Positions 1-5,483 of a stretch of DNA of 8,067 nucleotides are shown here, piece by piece. Source of the stretch: Candidatus Bipolaricaulota bacterium (GTDB taxonomy: Bacteria > Bipolaricaulota > Bipolaricaulia > UBA7950 > UBA9294); contig JAUWNS010000105.1 of NCBI GenBank assembly GCA_030612485.1, positions 1 to 8,067 on the forward strand. Direction: 5' to 3'. Each line of letters begins with the position of its first letter. The stretch's first letter is position 1. Both the position numbers and the translations under genes were made by a program. The notes beneath the pieces are model-generated. The model did not search any database and was not told the origin of the DNA. It worked only from the letters and a program-made list of their open reading frames with translations.

Positions 1-75
1 TCCAAGACAACGGTTTGCTAAACCGTCGACGGGTTCATAGCTCGTCCGCGAGTTCGAATCTCGCCCCCTCCGCCA
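1..75 (+). tRNA. tRNA-Ser(GCT), 5' end outside the window
   Basis: The 3' part of a class II tRNA. The anticodon stem ACGGT/ACCGT (10-14 with 22-26) closes a seven-base loop with anticodon GCT at 17-19, which reads AGC/AGU serine codons. A long variable arm follows (GACGGG paired with CTCGTC), as expected for tRNA-Ser. The T arm is GCGAG-TTCGAAT-CTCGC (48-64). The acceptor strand CCCCTCC, discriminator G and encoded CCA end at 75. The D arm and 5' acceptor strand are mostly upstream of position 1. It lies 7 bp before tRNA-Arg, so the two are probably co-transcribed. Confidence 0.93.
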
Positions 76-82
76 CTTTCAC

Positions 83-156
83 GCGCCCGTAGCTCAGTGG
101 ATTAGAGCGTCGCACTCCGGATGCGAAGGTCGGAGGTTCGAATCCTCTCGGGCGTA
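83..156 (+). tRNA. tRNA-Arg(CCG), CCA not encoded
   Basis: A complete cloverleaf is visible. The acceptor GCGCCCG (83-89) pairs with CGGGCGT (149-155), with a terminal G.U pair. The D stem is GCTC/GAGC. The anticodon stem TCGCA/TGCGA (110-114 with 122-126) encloses the loop CTCCGGA with anticodon CCG at 117-119, which reads CGG. The T arm is GGAGG-TTCGAAT-CCTCT, with a G.U at its outer pair. The discriminator base is A156. The following bases are TAT rather than CCA, unlike the neighbouring tRNA-Ser, so CCA would have to be added after transcription. The fold looks functional. Confidence 0.93.
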
Positions 157-163
157 TATGTTT

Positions 164-317
164 TTAATCCATCTTCTCTTGCGGCGACGGCTTGAACACG
201 AGCAAGAATGCATCCTGCCCTCCAGCATATGTCTCACTTCCATCCGGCGTGGTCACGGTTCCAGTCGGCTCAGTCACGGTTCCATCTGGCGTAGTTTCAG
301 TTCCATCTGGCTCAGTT
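164..317 (-). pseudogene. 3' remnant of a repeat-containing gene, cut by the IS
   Basis: An open minus-strand frame enters from the IS left end and ends at a TAA (164-166), 7 bp from tRNA-Arg. The host part encodes about 50 residues. First come four heptads of the type T-E/T-P-D/T-G-T/S-V/E (233-316), then TYAGGQDAFLLVFKPS and a short charged tail. The threonine/proline/acidic heptads look like an extracellular linker. The GGxDAFLxxFxPS segment resembles one strand of SBBP-type beta-propeller repeats, so a secreted or surface protein is an inference only. No host start codon or ribosome binding site remains. An ATG inside the IS (341-343) is in frame and could make a chimeric product, but no ribosome site precedes it. 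The family is not firmly recognised. Confidence 0.6.
233..316 (-). repeat. Four imperfect 21-bp tandem repeats (heptapeptide coding)
   Basis: Four consecutive 21-nt units read on the minus strand as TEPDGTE, TTPDGTV, TEPTGTV and TTPDGSE. A diverged fifth unit, TYAGGQD, follows. The array ends at the IS left end, so further copies may have existed on the lost side. Such in-frame arrays commonly vary in copy number by slippage. Here they encode a low-complexity Thr/Pro/Gly/Asp stalk or linker. Confidence 0.7.
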
Positions 318-341
318 AGGAAGCGAGCAAAAATAACTTCC
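318..341 (+). repeat. IS left terminal inverted repeat
   Basis: 24 bases starting AGGAAGCGAGCAAAAAT. They match the reverse complement of 1625-1648 at 22 of 24 positions, the differences being T/C at 334 and T/C at 338. It is the presumed transposase binding and cleavage site, and it lies just upstream of the transposase promoter. Confidence 0.85.
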
Positions 342-360
342 ATAGTTTGAGCGGATGTGG

Positions 361-366
361 TATGAT
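361..366 (+). promoter_or_regulatory. Extended -10 promoter element for the transposase
   Basis: TATGAT at 361-366 is preceded by TGG, which makes an extended -10 element (TGnTATGAT). No good -35 is present at the right distance; the best is TTCCAT at 338-343. Transcription would start near 373, at or very near the second ATG. The message may therefore be leaderless, in line with the absence of any Shine-Dalgarno sequence. The site lies inside the element, so the IS carries its own promoter. Confidence 0.45.
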
Positions 367-372
367 GACGCC

Positions 373-1605
373 ATGGCACTCCCAAGGGAAGAAGTGATAG
401 ACGATATCAGAGCGAAGTATTGTGGTCTTTCGGGCTGTTTGAATGAAAAAAGCCGCAGGATGTGGGCCGCAACAGAAGCCAAGAGCTACGGGTGGGGCGG
501 AATCACTGTGGTCTCACAGGCCACGGGCATTGACCCAAAGACAGTACGAAAAGGGCTCTTGGAACTGGGTGACAGCGGGTGGCCGCCGGATGATCGCATT
601 CGGCGCAAGGGTGGCGGCAGGAAGAAACTGACGGACACTTACAAGGGCCTGCTTGATGATCTGGAGTCACTGCTCGAACCCATGAGTCGTGGCGATCCGC
701 AATCCCCGTTACGGTGGACATCCAGGAGCACCTACAATCTGTCGGATGAGCTGAGGAAGAAAGGATACAATATCTGTCAGCGCAGCGTCTGCACTCTGCT
801 TGCCGATCTGGACTACAGTCTGCAGTCCAACAAGAAGAGCAAGGAAGGCGCGAATCATCCTGATAGAGACGCGCAATTCCAGTACATCTACGAAAGCGTG
901 AAGTGCTTCCAGTCCCGCAAAAGCCCGGTTATCTCAGTCGATACCAAGAAGAAGGAGAACATCGGAGAGTTCAAAAATGCGGGCAGGGAATACCACAAGA
1001 AAGGCGCCCCCACAGAGGTGAAAGTGCACGACTTTCCCGATAAGAGTCTGGGGAAGGTCTCACCGTATGGCGTATATGACTTGTCGAAGAATAAGGGATG
1101 GGTAAGTGTCGGCATCAGTGCGGACACCGCTGAGTTTGCGGTCCACAGTATTCGATCCTGGTGGTACATAATGGGTAAGGAAGCATATCCACATGCCCGA
1201 GAGCTGCTCATCACGGCTGACTGTGGCGGAAGCAACGGTCATAGAGTTCGACTCTGGAAGGTAAAGATGCAGGAACTGGCAACAGAACTCGACATGGAAA
1301 TCAGTGTCAGCCATTTTCCTCCCGGAACAAGCAAGTGGAACAAGATTGAGCATAAGATGTTCAGCTACATCTCAAAGAACTGGCGGGGCAAACCTTTGAT
1401 TACGCGAGAAACGGTCGTGAAACTCATCGCGAGCACCACAACAACGAAGGGCCTGGAGATACGAGCAGTGCTCGATGAAAACGTCTATGAAAAAGGGATC
1501 AAGGTCACTGATGAGGAAATAGCCGGAATAAACCTTGTCCGAGCAGACTTCCACGGTGAGTGGAACTACAAAATCCTGGCTGTCTGCCGGCCGGACAGGA
1601 CGTAG
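373..1605 (+). CDS. ISAzo13 family DDE transposase
   Basis: A transposase of 410 residues from the ATG at 373, expected to cut and join the IS ends. The N-terminal part has the family's conserved stretch around RRMWAATEAKSYGWGG, followed by a helix-turn-helix-like segment, TVVSQATGIDPKTVRKGL (roughly residues 45-62), presumably for end binding. The catalytic core shows the DDE triad in its typical ISAzo13 settings. The first Asp is in SVDTKKKENIGEFK (D190), the second in ITADCGGSN (D283), and the Glu in WNKIEHKMFS (E326). The SPYGVYDLSKNKGWVSVG and SHFPPGTSKWNKIEH blocks are also family hallmarks. An in-frame ATG at 355 would add six residues, but it lies upstream of the -10 element, so 373 is preferred. 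No frameshift or internal stop is seen, so it appears intact. Confidence 0.93.
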   Translation: MALPREEVIDDIRAKYCGLSGCLNEKSRRMWAATEAKSYGWGGITVVSQATGIDPKTVRKGLLELGDSGWPPDDRIRRKGGGRKKLTDTYKGLLDDLESLLEPMSRGDPQSPLRWTSRSTYNLSDELRKKGYNICQRSVCTLLADLDYSLQSNKKSKEGANHPDRDAQFQYIYESVKCFQSRKSPVISVDTKKKENIGEFKNAGREYHKKGAPTEVKVHDFPDKSLGKVSPYGVYDLSKNKGWVSVGISADTAEFAVHSIRSWWYIMGKEAYPHARELLITADCGGSNGHRVRLWKVKMQELATELDMEISVSHFPPGTSKWNKIEHKMFSYISKNWRGKPLITRETVVKLIASTTTTKGLEIRAVLDENVYEKGIKVTDEEIAGINLVRADFHGEWNYKILAVCRPDRT

Positions 1606-1624
1606 GCACAAACGATGTTTTTAG

Positions 1625-1648
1625 GGAGGTTGTTTTTGCTCGCTTCCT
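1625..1648 (-). repeat. IS right terminal inverted repeat
   Basis: The reverse complement begins AGGAAGCGAGCAAAAAC and mirrors 318-341 with two mismatches. It lies 19 bp after the transposase stop codon. Read on the minus strand, it supplies a short foreign tail (GSEQKQPP and a stop at 1621-1623) to the interrupted binding-protein gene. Confidence 0.85.
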
Positions 1649-2019
1649 TGGCCATCGTAGAACGTGGTTGGACAAAAGTCTAGCCCGAGGGCTTTGGAAT
1701 CGCGGGTGAGCGTCCAAGTGGTGTTGCGGATCAGGACGTCGATCTGACCAGTCTGCAACGCAGTGAGGCGTTCCCCTGCGGTCAAGGGAATGAACTCAAT
1801 ATCCACACCGATCGCAGCCGCGATTGCTCTACCGTAATCCACATCGAACCCATCGAATTCACCGGTCGTTGCATCCAAGGCGCCAAAACCCGGCAGAGTC
1901 GCATTGACGCCGACGATCAACTTACCACGAGCCAGCACGGTTTCCAGGGTTTGCTGCCCCATCGCACAAACGGAAACAAACAACGCCAACAAAACAGCAA
2001 CAACTAACATCCTCTTCAA
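1649..2019 (-). pseudogene. Truncated amino-acid ABC transporter binding protein (AapJ-like)
   Basis: The N-terminal third of a periplasmic solute-binding protein of family 3. The start chosen is the TTG at 2017-2019, because AAGGAGG (2025-2031) lies five bases upstream; an ATG three codons later is less well placed. Residues 1 to about 19 form a Sec signal peptide (KR, then VVAVLLALFVSV, then CA). The mature part shows GKLIVGVNATLPGFG, FDGFDVDYGRAIAAAIG, LTALQTGQIDVLIRNTTWTL and FYDGQ, which match the general L-amino-acid binding proteins (AapJ type, usually about 340 residues). The IS cuts it right after YDGQ, before the usual GFMVRK segment. Both the ligand-cleft second lobe and the C-terminus are missing, so no functional transporter component is expected. 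No permease or ATPase gene is in view. Confidence 0.88.
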
Positions 2020-2125
2020 GACTACCTCCTTGTAAACTTTGACAAACACCAAAACCAACGCGCCTTGACGAACTAGAAAAACCTAACTACTGCACCACCT
2101 CCTTCTCTTTCGAGTATCGACATAA

Positions 2126-2164
2126 CCTGATAGGCTTTCCTTTCAGGGAGCGGGTGCTTTCCGC
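2126..2164 (-). promoter_or_regulatory. Two adjacent hairpins, possible leader structure of the binding-protein gene
   Basis: The plus strand reads CCTGA-T-AGG, loop CTTT, CCT-T-TCAGG (2126-2147). This is a 5+3 bp stem with one mismatch and a four-base loop. Next to it is GCGG, a seven-base loop, CCGC (2150-2164). On the minus strand both hairpins contain the string GGAAAGC, in the loop-proximal part of each. They sit about 110-145 bp upstream of the TTG start of the binding protein, where a leader RNA could fold. The strand and any regulatory role are inferred, and no known RNA family matches by eye. Confidence 0.3.
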
Positions 2165-2208
2165 ACACGCATGTCTCAACCATTTGTGATAACAACCATA
2201 ATTCTACT

Positions 2209-2236
2209 TTGGCACATAAATATCATTTCTTATAAT
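2209..2236 (+). promoter_or_regulatory. Promoter toward pyk (TTGGCA-N16-TATAAT)
   Basis: The -35-like TTGGCA (2209-2214) and a perfect -10 TATAAT (2231-2236) are 16 bp apart. Transcription would start near 2243 and leave a leader of about 150 nt before pyk. TTGGCA is mirrored by TGCCAA at 2237-2242, just after the -10. The resulting inverted repeat frames the promoter and could be an operator. This is the strongest promoter match in the window. Confidence 0.6.
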
Positions 2237-2336
2237 TGCCAAGGATTTCTAGGTTAAAATCCCCTATTTATTGTAACAGGAAACGATAGGAAAGTCAATA
2301 GTTTTTTAGCGTTTTTTTGCCATTCCACGCCAGAGG

Positions 2337-2364
2337 TTTCCTATCAGGAAGAAAGGCGTACAAT
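2337..2364 (+). promoter_or_regulatory. Possible second, proximal pyk promoter
   Basis: TACAAT (2359-2364) matches the -10 consensus at five of six positions. TTTCCT (2337-2342), 16 bp upstream, is a poor -35. A start near 2371 would give a leader of about 25 nt, just covering the ribosome binding site. It overlaps the inverted CCTATCAGG motif at 2340-2348. The candidate is weak. Confidence 0.25.
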
Positions 2365-2394
2365 AGATCGACAGCTGATCAGGGAGATGGTGGA

Positions 2395-3834
2395 TTGAAT
2401 AATACACGCACGAAGATCGTATGCACGATTGGCCCTTCCTCACGCGATGAGGAGACGCTACGGGCACTGGTCGATGCGGGGATGGATGTGGCGCGGATAA
2501 ACTTCTCGCATGGAACAAATAACGAGCACGCAGAGGATATCACCACGATCCGTCGCATCGCCCAGGAAGAGGATGCGCCTATCGCGATCATGGCTGACTT
2601 GCAGGGCCCAAAACTCCGCGTCGGAACTATCAATCCTGAGCCACTCATCCTGAAAGCCGGTGATCGACTGGTCCTCACCACCCGTCCGGTAACGGGGAAA
2701 GAGAACGTAGTGAACCTCCCTCATCCGGATCTGATCAGCGATATTCGTGTGGGTGACCCCCTCCTTCTCGACGATGGGGCTCTCGAATTCGGCATCGAGG
2801 CGAAAGGAGCGGATGAGCTTGTCTGCCGGGTCATCGTGGGGGGCGAACTCCTATCTCACAAAGGGGTTGCCGCACCACGCAGCGCCTTGTGCGGTGAATC
2901 ACACCTCTCATCACTCACACCGAAGGACCGGGTAGATGCCGCCTTCGCCATCAAACACGGGGTCGACTTCATCGCTCTTTCTTTCGTGCGTGGAAAGGAC
3001 GATATCGATGCGCTACGCTTTCTGATCTACCACGAAGCCGGGGAAGAGAATGCTATTCCGATCGTGGCCAAGATCGAAAAACGTGAAGCGCTGAAGAATT
3101 TCGACGCTATCCTTGAGGCGACAGACGCGGTGATGGTGGCGCGCGGAGACCTGGGAGTAGAGGTCTCTGTACAGGAGGTCCCGCTTCATCAGAAGGAGAT
3201 CATCCGCAAGTGCAATGCCGTGGGGAAGCCAGTGATTACGGCCACACAGATGCTGCAGTCGATGATCGCAAACCCTACTCCCACCCGCGCGGAGGCGAGC
3301 GACGTAGCGAACGCAATCCTCGACGGGACCGATGCGGTGATGCTCTCCGGGGAGACCGCAACCGGTCACTATCCCGTGCGCGCGGTGGAGATGATGACGA
3401 AGATTTCCTCTACAGTTGAGGAGAAGATGCTCCGTTGGGTGGATCCGGTGAGCTTCACGGATGTTGAACACACGCACCCGATAACCGATGCTATCAGCGA
3501 TGCCACGGCAACGATCGCCAAGGAACTCGGTGCACGGTTGATCGTCACCTCCACATGGAGCGGTTACACGGCCCGCCAGGTCGCGCGAGAGCGCCCAAGA
3601 AAACCTATCATGGCCATCACTCCCAATGAGACTACCTATCGAAGGCTAGCTCTGACATGGGGCGTAAGACCGGTCCTTGTGCCACAGCACGAAGACACCG
3701 ATGAGATGATCGAGACAATGGCACGCACCGTCCTTGACTTGCACCTCGCACAACCGGGAGAACTCGTTGTTATCACCGGTGGGATACCACTGGGCATCGG
3801 ACGGACCAACTTCCTCAAGGTACACCGGTTATAA
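2395..3834 (+). CDS. pyk: Pyruvate kinase
   Basis: Converts phosphoenolpyruvate and ADP to pyruvate and ATP, the last step of glycolysis, in the cytoplasm. The TTG at 2395 is chosen as start: GGGAG (2382-2386) lies eight bases upstream, and the product then begins MNNTRTKIVCTIGPSS, exactly where family members begin. A frame open back to 2317 would add 26 unrelated residues. The protein has 479 residues, normal for the family. It shows the barrel N-terminus with ARINFSHG (residues 33-40, substrate Arg34), DLQGPKLRVG before the lid domain, the signature IVAKIEKREALKNF (catalytic Lys226, metal-binding Glu228) and MVARGDLGVEV (metal Asp252). ITATQMLQSM and DAVMLSGETATG follow, then a C-terminal domain with TSTWSGYTAR. 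The extra C-terminal PEP-utiliser domain of some Gram-positive enzymes is absent. All key residues are present. Confidence 0.97.
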   Translation: MNNTRTKIVCTIGPSSRDEETLRALVDAGMDVARINFSHGTNNEHAEDITTIRRIAQEEDAPIAIMADLQGPKLRVGTINPEPLILKAGDRLVLTTRPVTGKENVVNLPHPDLISDIRVGDPLLLDDGALEFGIEAKGADELVCRVIVGGELLSHKGVAAPRSALCGESHLSSLTPKDRVDAAFAIKHGVDFIALSFVRGKDDIDALRFLIYHEAGEENAIPIVAKIEKREALKNFDAILEATDAVMVARGDLGVEVSVQEVPLHQKEIIRKCNAVGKPVITATQMLQSMIANPTPTRAEASDVANAILDGTDAVMLSGETATGHYPVRAVEMMTKISSTVEEKMLRWVDPVSFTDVEHTHPITDAISDATATIAKELGARLIVTSTWSGYTARQVARERPRKPIMAITPNETTYRRLALTWGVRPVLVPQHEDTDEMIETMARTVLDLHLAQPGELVVITGGIPLGIGRTNFLKVHRL

Positions 3835-3868
3835 CTGTAGACCCCGACCTTCTCTGAACCAGCCCTCT

Positions 3869-3893
3869 CTTGGACAGTTTTTCCCAGTCCGAG
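3869..3893 (+). terminator. Weak stem-loop after pyk, possible terminator
   Basis: CTTGGAC (3869-3875) can pair with GTCCGAG (3887-3893) over an 11-base loop that contains TTTTT. The stem is seven bp including one G.U. It lies 35 bp after the pyk stop codon, but no run of T follows the stem, so intrinsic termination would be poor. It may instead stabilise the 3' end of the message. Confidence 0.25.
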
Positions 3894-3914
3894 AAACGGG
3901 TACACTTACAACGC

Positions 3915-3943
3915 TTGTTTTAAGGCGAGAAAGGCTCTACAAG
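3915..3943 (+). promoter_or_regulatory. Weak promoter candidate for the proS operon
   Basis: TTGTTT (3915-3920) and TACAAG (3938-3943) are 17 bp apart, with three and four consensus matches respectively. A start near 3950 would place the perfect hairpin at 3960-3978 close to the 5' end of the transcript. The 177-bp gap after pyk suggests that proS has its own promoter, but this match alone is not convincing. Confidence 0.22.
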
Positions 3944-3959
3944 GACCATTCAAGAGAAG

Positions 3960-3978
3960 CGTCAGGCTTATCCTGACG
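3960..3978 (+). promoter_or_regulatory. Perfect 7-bp hairpin upstream of proS
   Basis: CGTCAGG (3960-3966), loop CTTAT, CCTGACG (3972-3978). The stem is uninterrupted and lies 18 bases before the proS Shine-Dalgarno sequence. Only a scattered set of T follows (ACTCATTGATTT), so it is a poor terminator match. It may be the end of the pyk transcript or a structure in the 5' leader of proS. No T-box consensus is present near it. Confidence 0.35.
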
Positions 3979-4011
3979 ACTCATTGATTTGAAAACGGAG
4001 GGAAAATCGGT

Positions 4012-5463
4012 ATGGCAATGAAAGGCGTAACCCCACAAAGCGAAGACTACTCCCGGTGGTACACCGATGTAGTGCGAATGGCGGACCTGGCCGATAACGC
4101 ACCGGTGCGTGGCTGCATGATCATCAAGCCCTACGGCTACGAGCTGTGGGAGGCGATTCAAGCCGGTCTCGATAAGCGATTCAAGGCAACCGGCCACAAG
4201 AACGCGTACTTTCCGCTGCTCATCCCGATGAGCTTCATCGAGAAGGAGGCTGAGCACGTCGAGGGGTTCGCCCCGGAGCTTGCGATCGTCACCCACGGGG
4301 GGGGGAAGGAGCTGGAAGAGCCGCTCGTCGTGCGTCCAACCTCGGAGACGGTGATTGGCCACGCCTACGCTCAGTGGATCCAGTCCTACCGTGATCTTCC
4401 TCTCCTGATCAACCAATGGGCGAACGTCGTCCGTTGGGAGATGCGCCCGCGCCTCTTCCTACGCACAACGGAGTTTCTCTGGCAGGAGGGACACACAGCG
4501 CACGCCACCGCACAGGAGGCGCAGGAAGAGACGATGCGCATGCTCGATATCTACGCCGACTTCGCGATCAATGAGGCGGCGATCCCCGTGATCAAGGGGA
4601 GGAAGAGTACGCAAGAGAAGTTCGCCGGGGCAGAGAGATCCTACACCATTGAGGCAATGATGGGAAATAAGTGGGCGCTTCAGTCGGGGACATCGCACAA
4701 CTTGGGGCAGAACTTTGCGAAGGCATTCGACATCAAGTTCCTCGATGAGAATAACGATCTGCAGTACTGCTACACGACCTCATGGGGAGTGAGCACCCGC
4801 ATGGTCGGGGGAATCGTCATGGCCCACGGCGACGACACCGGACTTCGCCTCCCTCCCCGCCTGGCGCCGATCCAGGTGGTTGTGGTCCCGATCTGGAAGA
4901 CCGACGAGCAGAAAACTCTTGTGATGGAGGCAATCGCACAGATCCGTGAGAAGCTCACCGCCGCTGCGGTACGCGTCCACATCGATTCACGCGAGGGACT
5001 GACCCCGGGGTTCAAGTTCAACGACTGGGAGATGCGCGGGGTTCCTCTCCGGATGGAGGTTGGCCCAAAGGACATCGAAAAAGGGAGTGTGCTCCTCGCC
5101 CGCCGCGATATTCCAGGAAGGGAGGGGAAGGGATCGATCCCCATGGATCAACTCGTCCCAGCGGTGACGAGCATTCTCGATGAGATACAAGAGAACTTGC
5201 TCGCTCAGGCAACTGCCTTTCGCGATGCCAACCTGCACGAGGCGAGCTCCTACGACGAGCTGAAGGAGATCGTCAAGGAGGGCTGGGCCTTGATCCCTCA
5301 CTGTGGCACTGCTGAATGTGAGGGAAAGATCAAGGAGGAAACCAAGGCTTCCTCTCGCTGCTTCCCTCTAGAAGAGAACAAGGGCTGGAACGCCAACGGC
5401 GCGACCTGCCCTGTCTGCGGAAAGCCAGCGATCGGGCTCGCCTACTTCGCCCGGGCCTACTGA
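4012..5463 (+). CDS. proS: Prolyl-tRNA synthetase, zinc-containing archaeal/Thermus-type
   Basis: Attaches proline to tRNA-Pro in the cytoplasm using ATP (class II synthetase). The ATG at 4012 has GGAGGG (3997-4002) nine bases upstream; the next ATG, two codons on, is further away. The protein has 483 residues, the length of the ProS type 3 group rather than the longer E. coli-like form with an editing insert. Visible landmarks are RGCMIIKPYGYELWE (motif 1 region), VVRPTSETV, VRWEMRPRLFLRTTEFLWQEGHTAH (motif 2), WALQSGTSHNLGQNFAKAF and the motif 3 region GDDTGLRLPPRLAP. The anticodon-binding domain begins at about residue 285. The C-terminal zinc domain carries Cys431, Cys436, Cys466 and Cys469, and the chain ends in Tyr483, as in the Thermus enzyme, where the terminal Tyr carboxylate reaches the active site. 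Without the editing insert, misacylated tRNA would need trans editing. It is the first gene of a tight cluster. Confidence 0.97.
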   Translation: MAMKGVTPQSEDYSRWYTDVVRMADLADNAPVRGCMIIKPYGYELWEAIQAGLDKRFKATGHKNAYFPLLIPMSFIEKEAEHVEGFAPELAIVTHGGGKELEEPLVVRPTSETVIGHAYAQWIQSYRDLPLLINQWANVVRWEMRPRLFLRTTEFLWQEGHTAHATAQEAQEETMRMLDIYADFAINEAAIPVIKGRKSTQEKFAGAERSYTIEAMMGNKWALQSGTSHNLGQNFAKAFDIKFLDENNDLQYCYTTSWGVSTRMVGGIVMAHGDDTGLRLPPRLAPIQVVVVPIWKTDEQKTLVMEAIAQIREKLTAAAVRVHIDSREGLTPGFKFNDWEMRGVPLRMEVGPKDIEKGSVLLARRDIPGREGKGSIPMDQLVPAVTSILDEIQENLLAQATAFRDANLHEASSYDELKEIVKEGWALIPHCGTAECEGKIKEETKASSRCFPLEENKGWNANGATCPVCGKPAIGLAYFARAY

Positions 5464-5483
5464 TCATCGAGAAAGGAGCAATT

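Larger units (their letters stand above)
318..1648 (+). mobile_element. ISAzo13-type insertion sequence, apparently complete
   Basis: An element of about 1.33 kb bounded by inverted repeats that begin AGGAAGCGAGCAAAAA. It carries one transposase gene spanning almost its full length. Size, single ORF and transposase type fit the ISAzo13 family. The exact ends could be one base further in, with GGAAGC as the terminus. No target-site duplication is visible: the left flank reads CAGTT and the right flank TGGCC. Both flanks are truncated genes that do not appear to be halves of one gene. The element looks intact and possibly active, but the flanks suggest a later deletion or recombination. Confidence 0.85.
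2033..2394. other. Intergenic region between the binding-protein remnant and pyk
   Basis: About 360 bp that are AT-richer than the genes and contain no convincing coding frame. It separates divergent genes and should hold the promoters of both. Seen here are two adjacent hairpins (2126-2164), a sigma-70-like promoter toward pyk (2209-2236) with an inverted repeat around it, a weaker second promoter candidate (2337-2364), and three copies of a GATAGG-containing motif (2126-2134, 2283-2294, and inverted at 2336-2348). No clear promoter for the minus-strand gene was found. No known riboswitch class was recognised. Confidence 0.7.

Noticed and set aside
233..316. CRISPR-like repeat array
   Set aside because: The 21-bp units are contiguous, in frame and degenerate, with no spacers. 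They encode a heptapeptide repeat.
355..372. Transposase start at the ATG at 355
   Set aside because: It precedes the -10 element and has no ribosome site. The six extra residues look unlike the family N-terminus.
1621..2058. Binding protein as an intact 145-residue gene
   Set aside because: The last residues, GSEQKQPP, come from the IS inverted repeat, and the second lobe of the protein is missing. It is a truncated gene.
2317..2394. Longer N-terminus for pyruvate kinase from an ATG at 2317
   Set aside because: The added 26 residues have no family counterpart. A Shine-Dalgarno sequence sits before the TTG at 2395, and the upstream part overlaps possible promoter sequence.
3013..3477. Open minus-strand frame of about 154 codons inside pyk
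   Set aside because: It is antisense to a well-conserved enzyme, its translation resembles no family, and it has no ribosome site.
3835..4011. T-box or other tRNA-sensing leader before proS
   Set aside because: No AGGGTGGNACCGCG-like sequence or extended specifier stem is present. Only one small hairpin and a weak stem-loop are seen.
3937..4416. Open minus-strand frame of about 159 codons overlapping the start of proS
   Set aside because: It is a shadow of proS codon usage and covers the proS leader and ribosome site. Its product is not protein-like by family.
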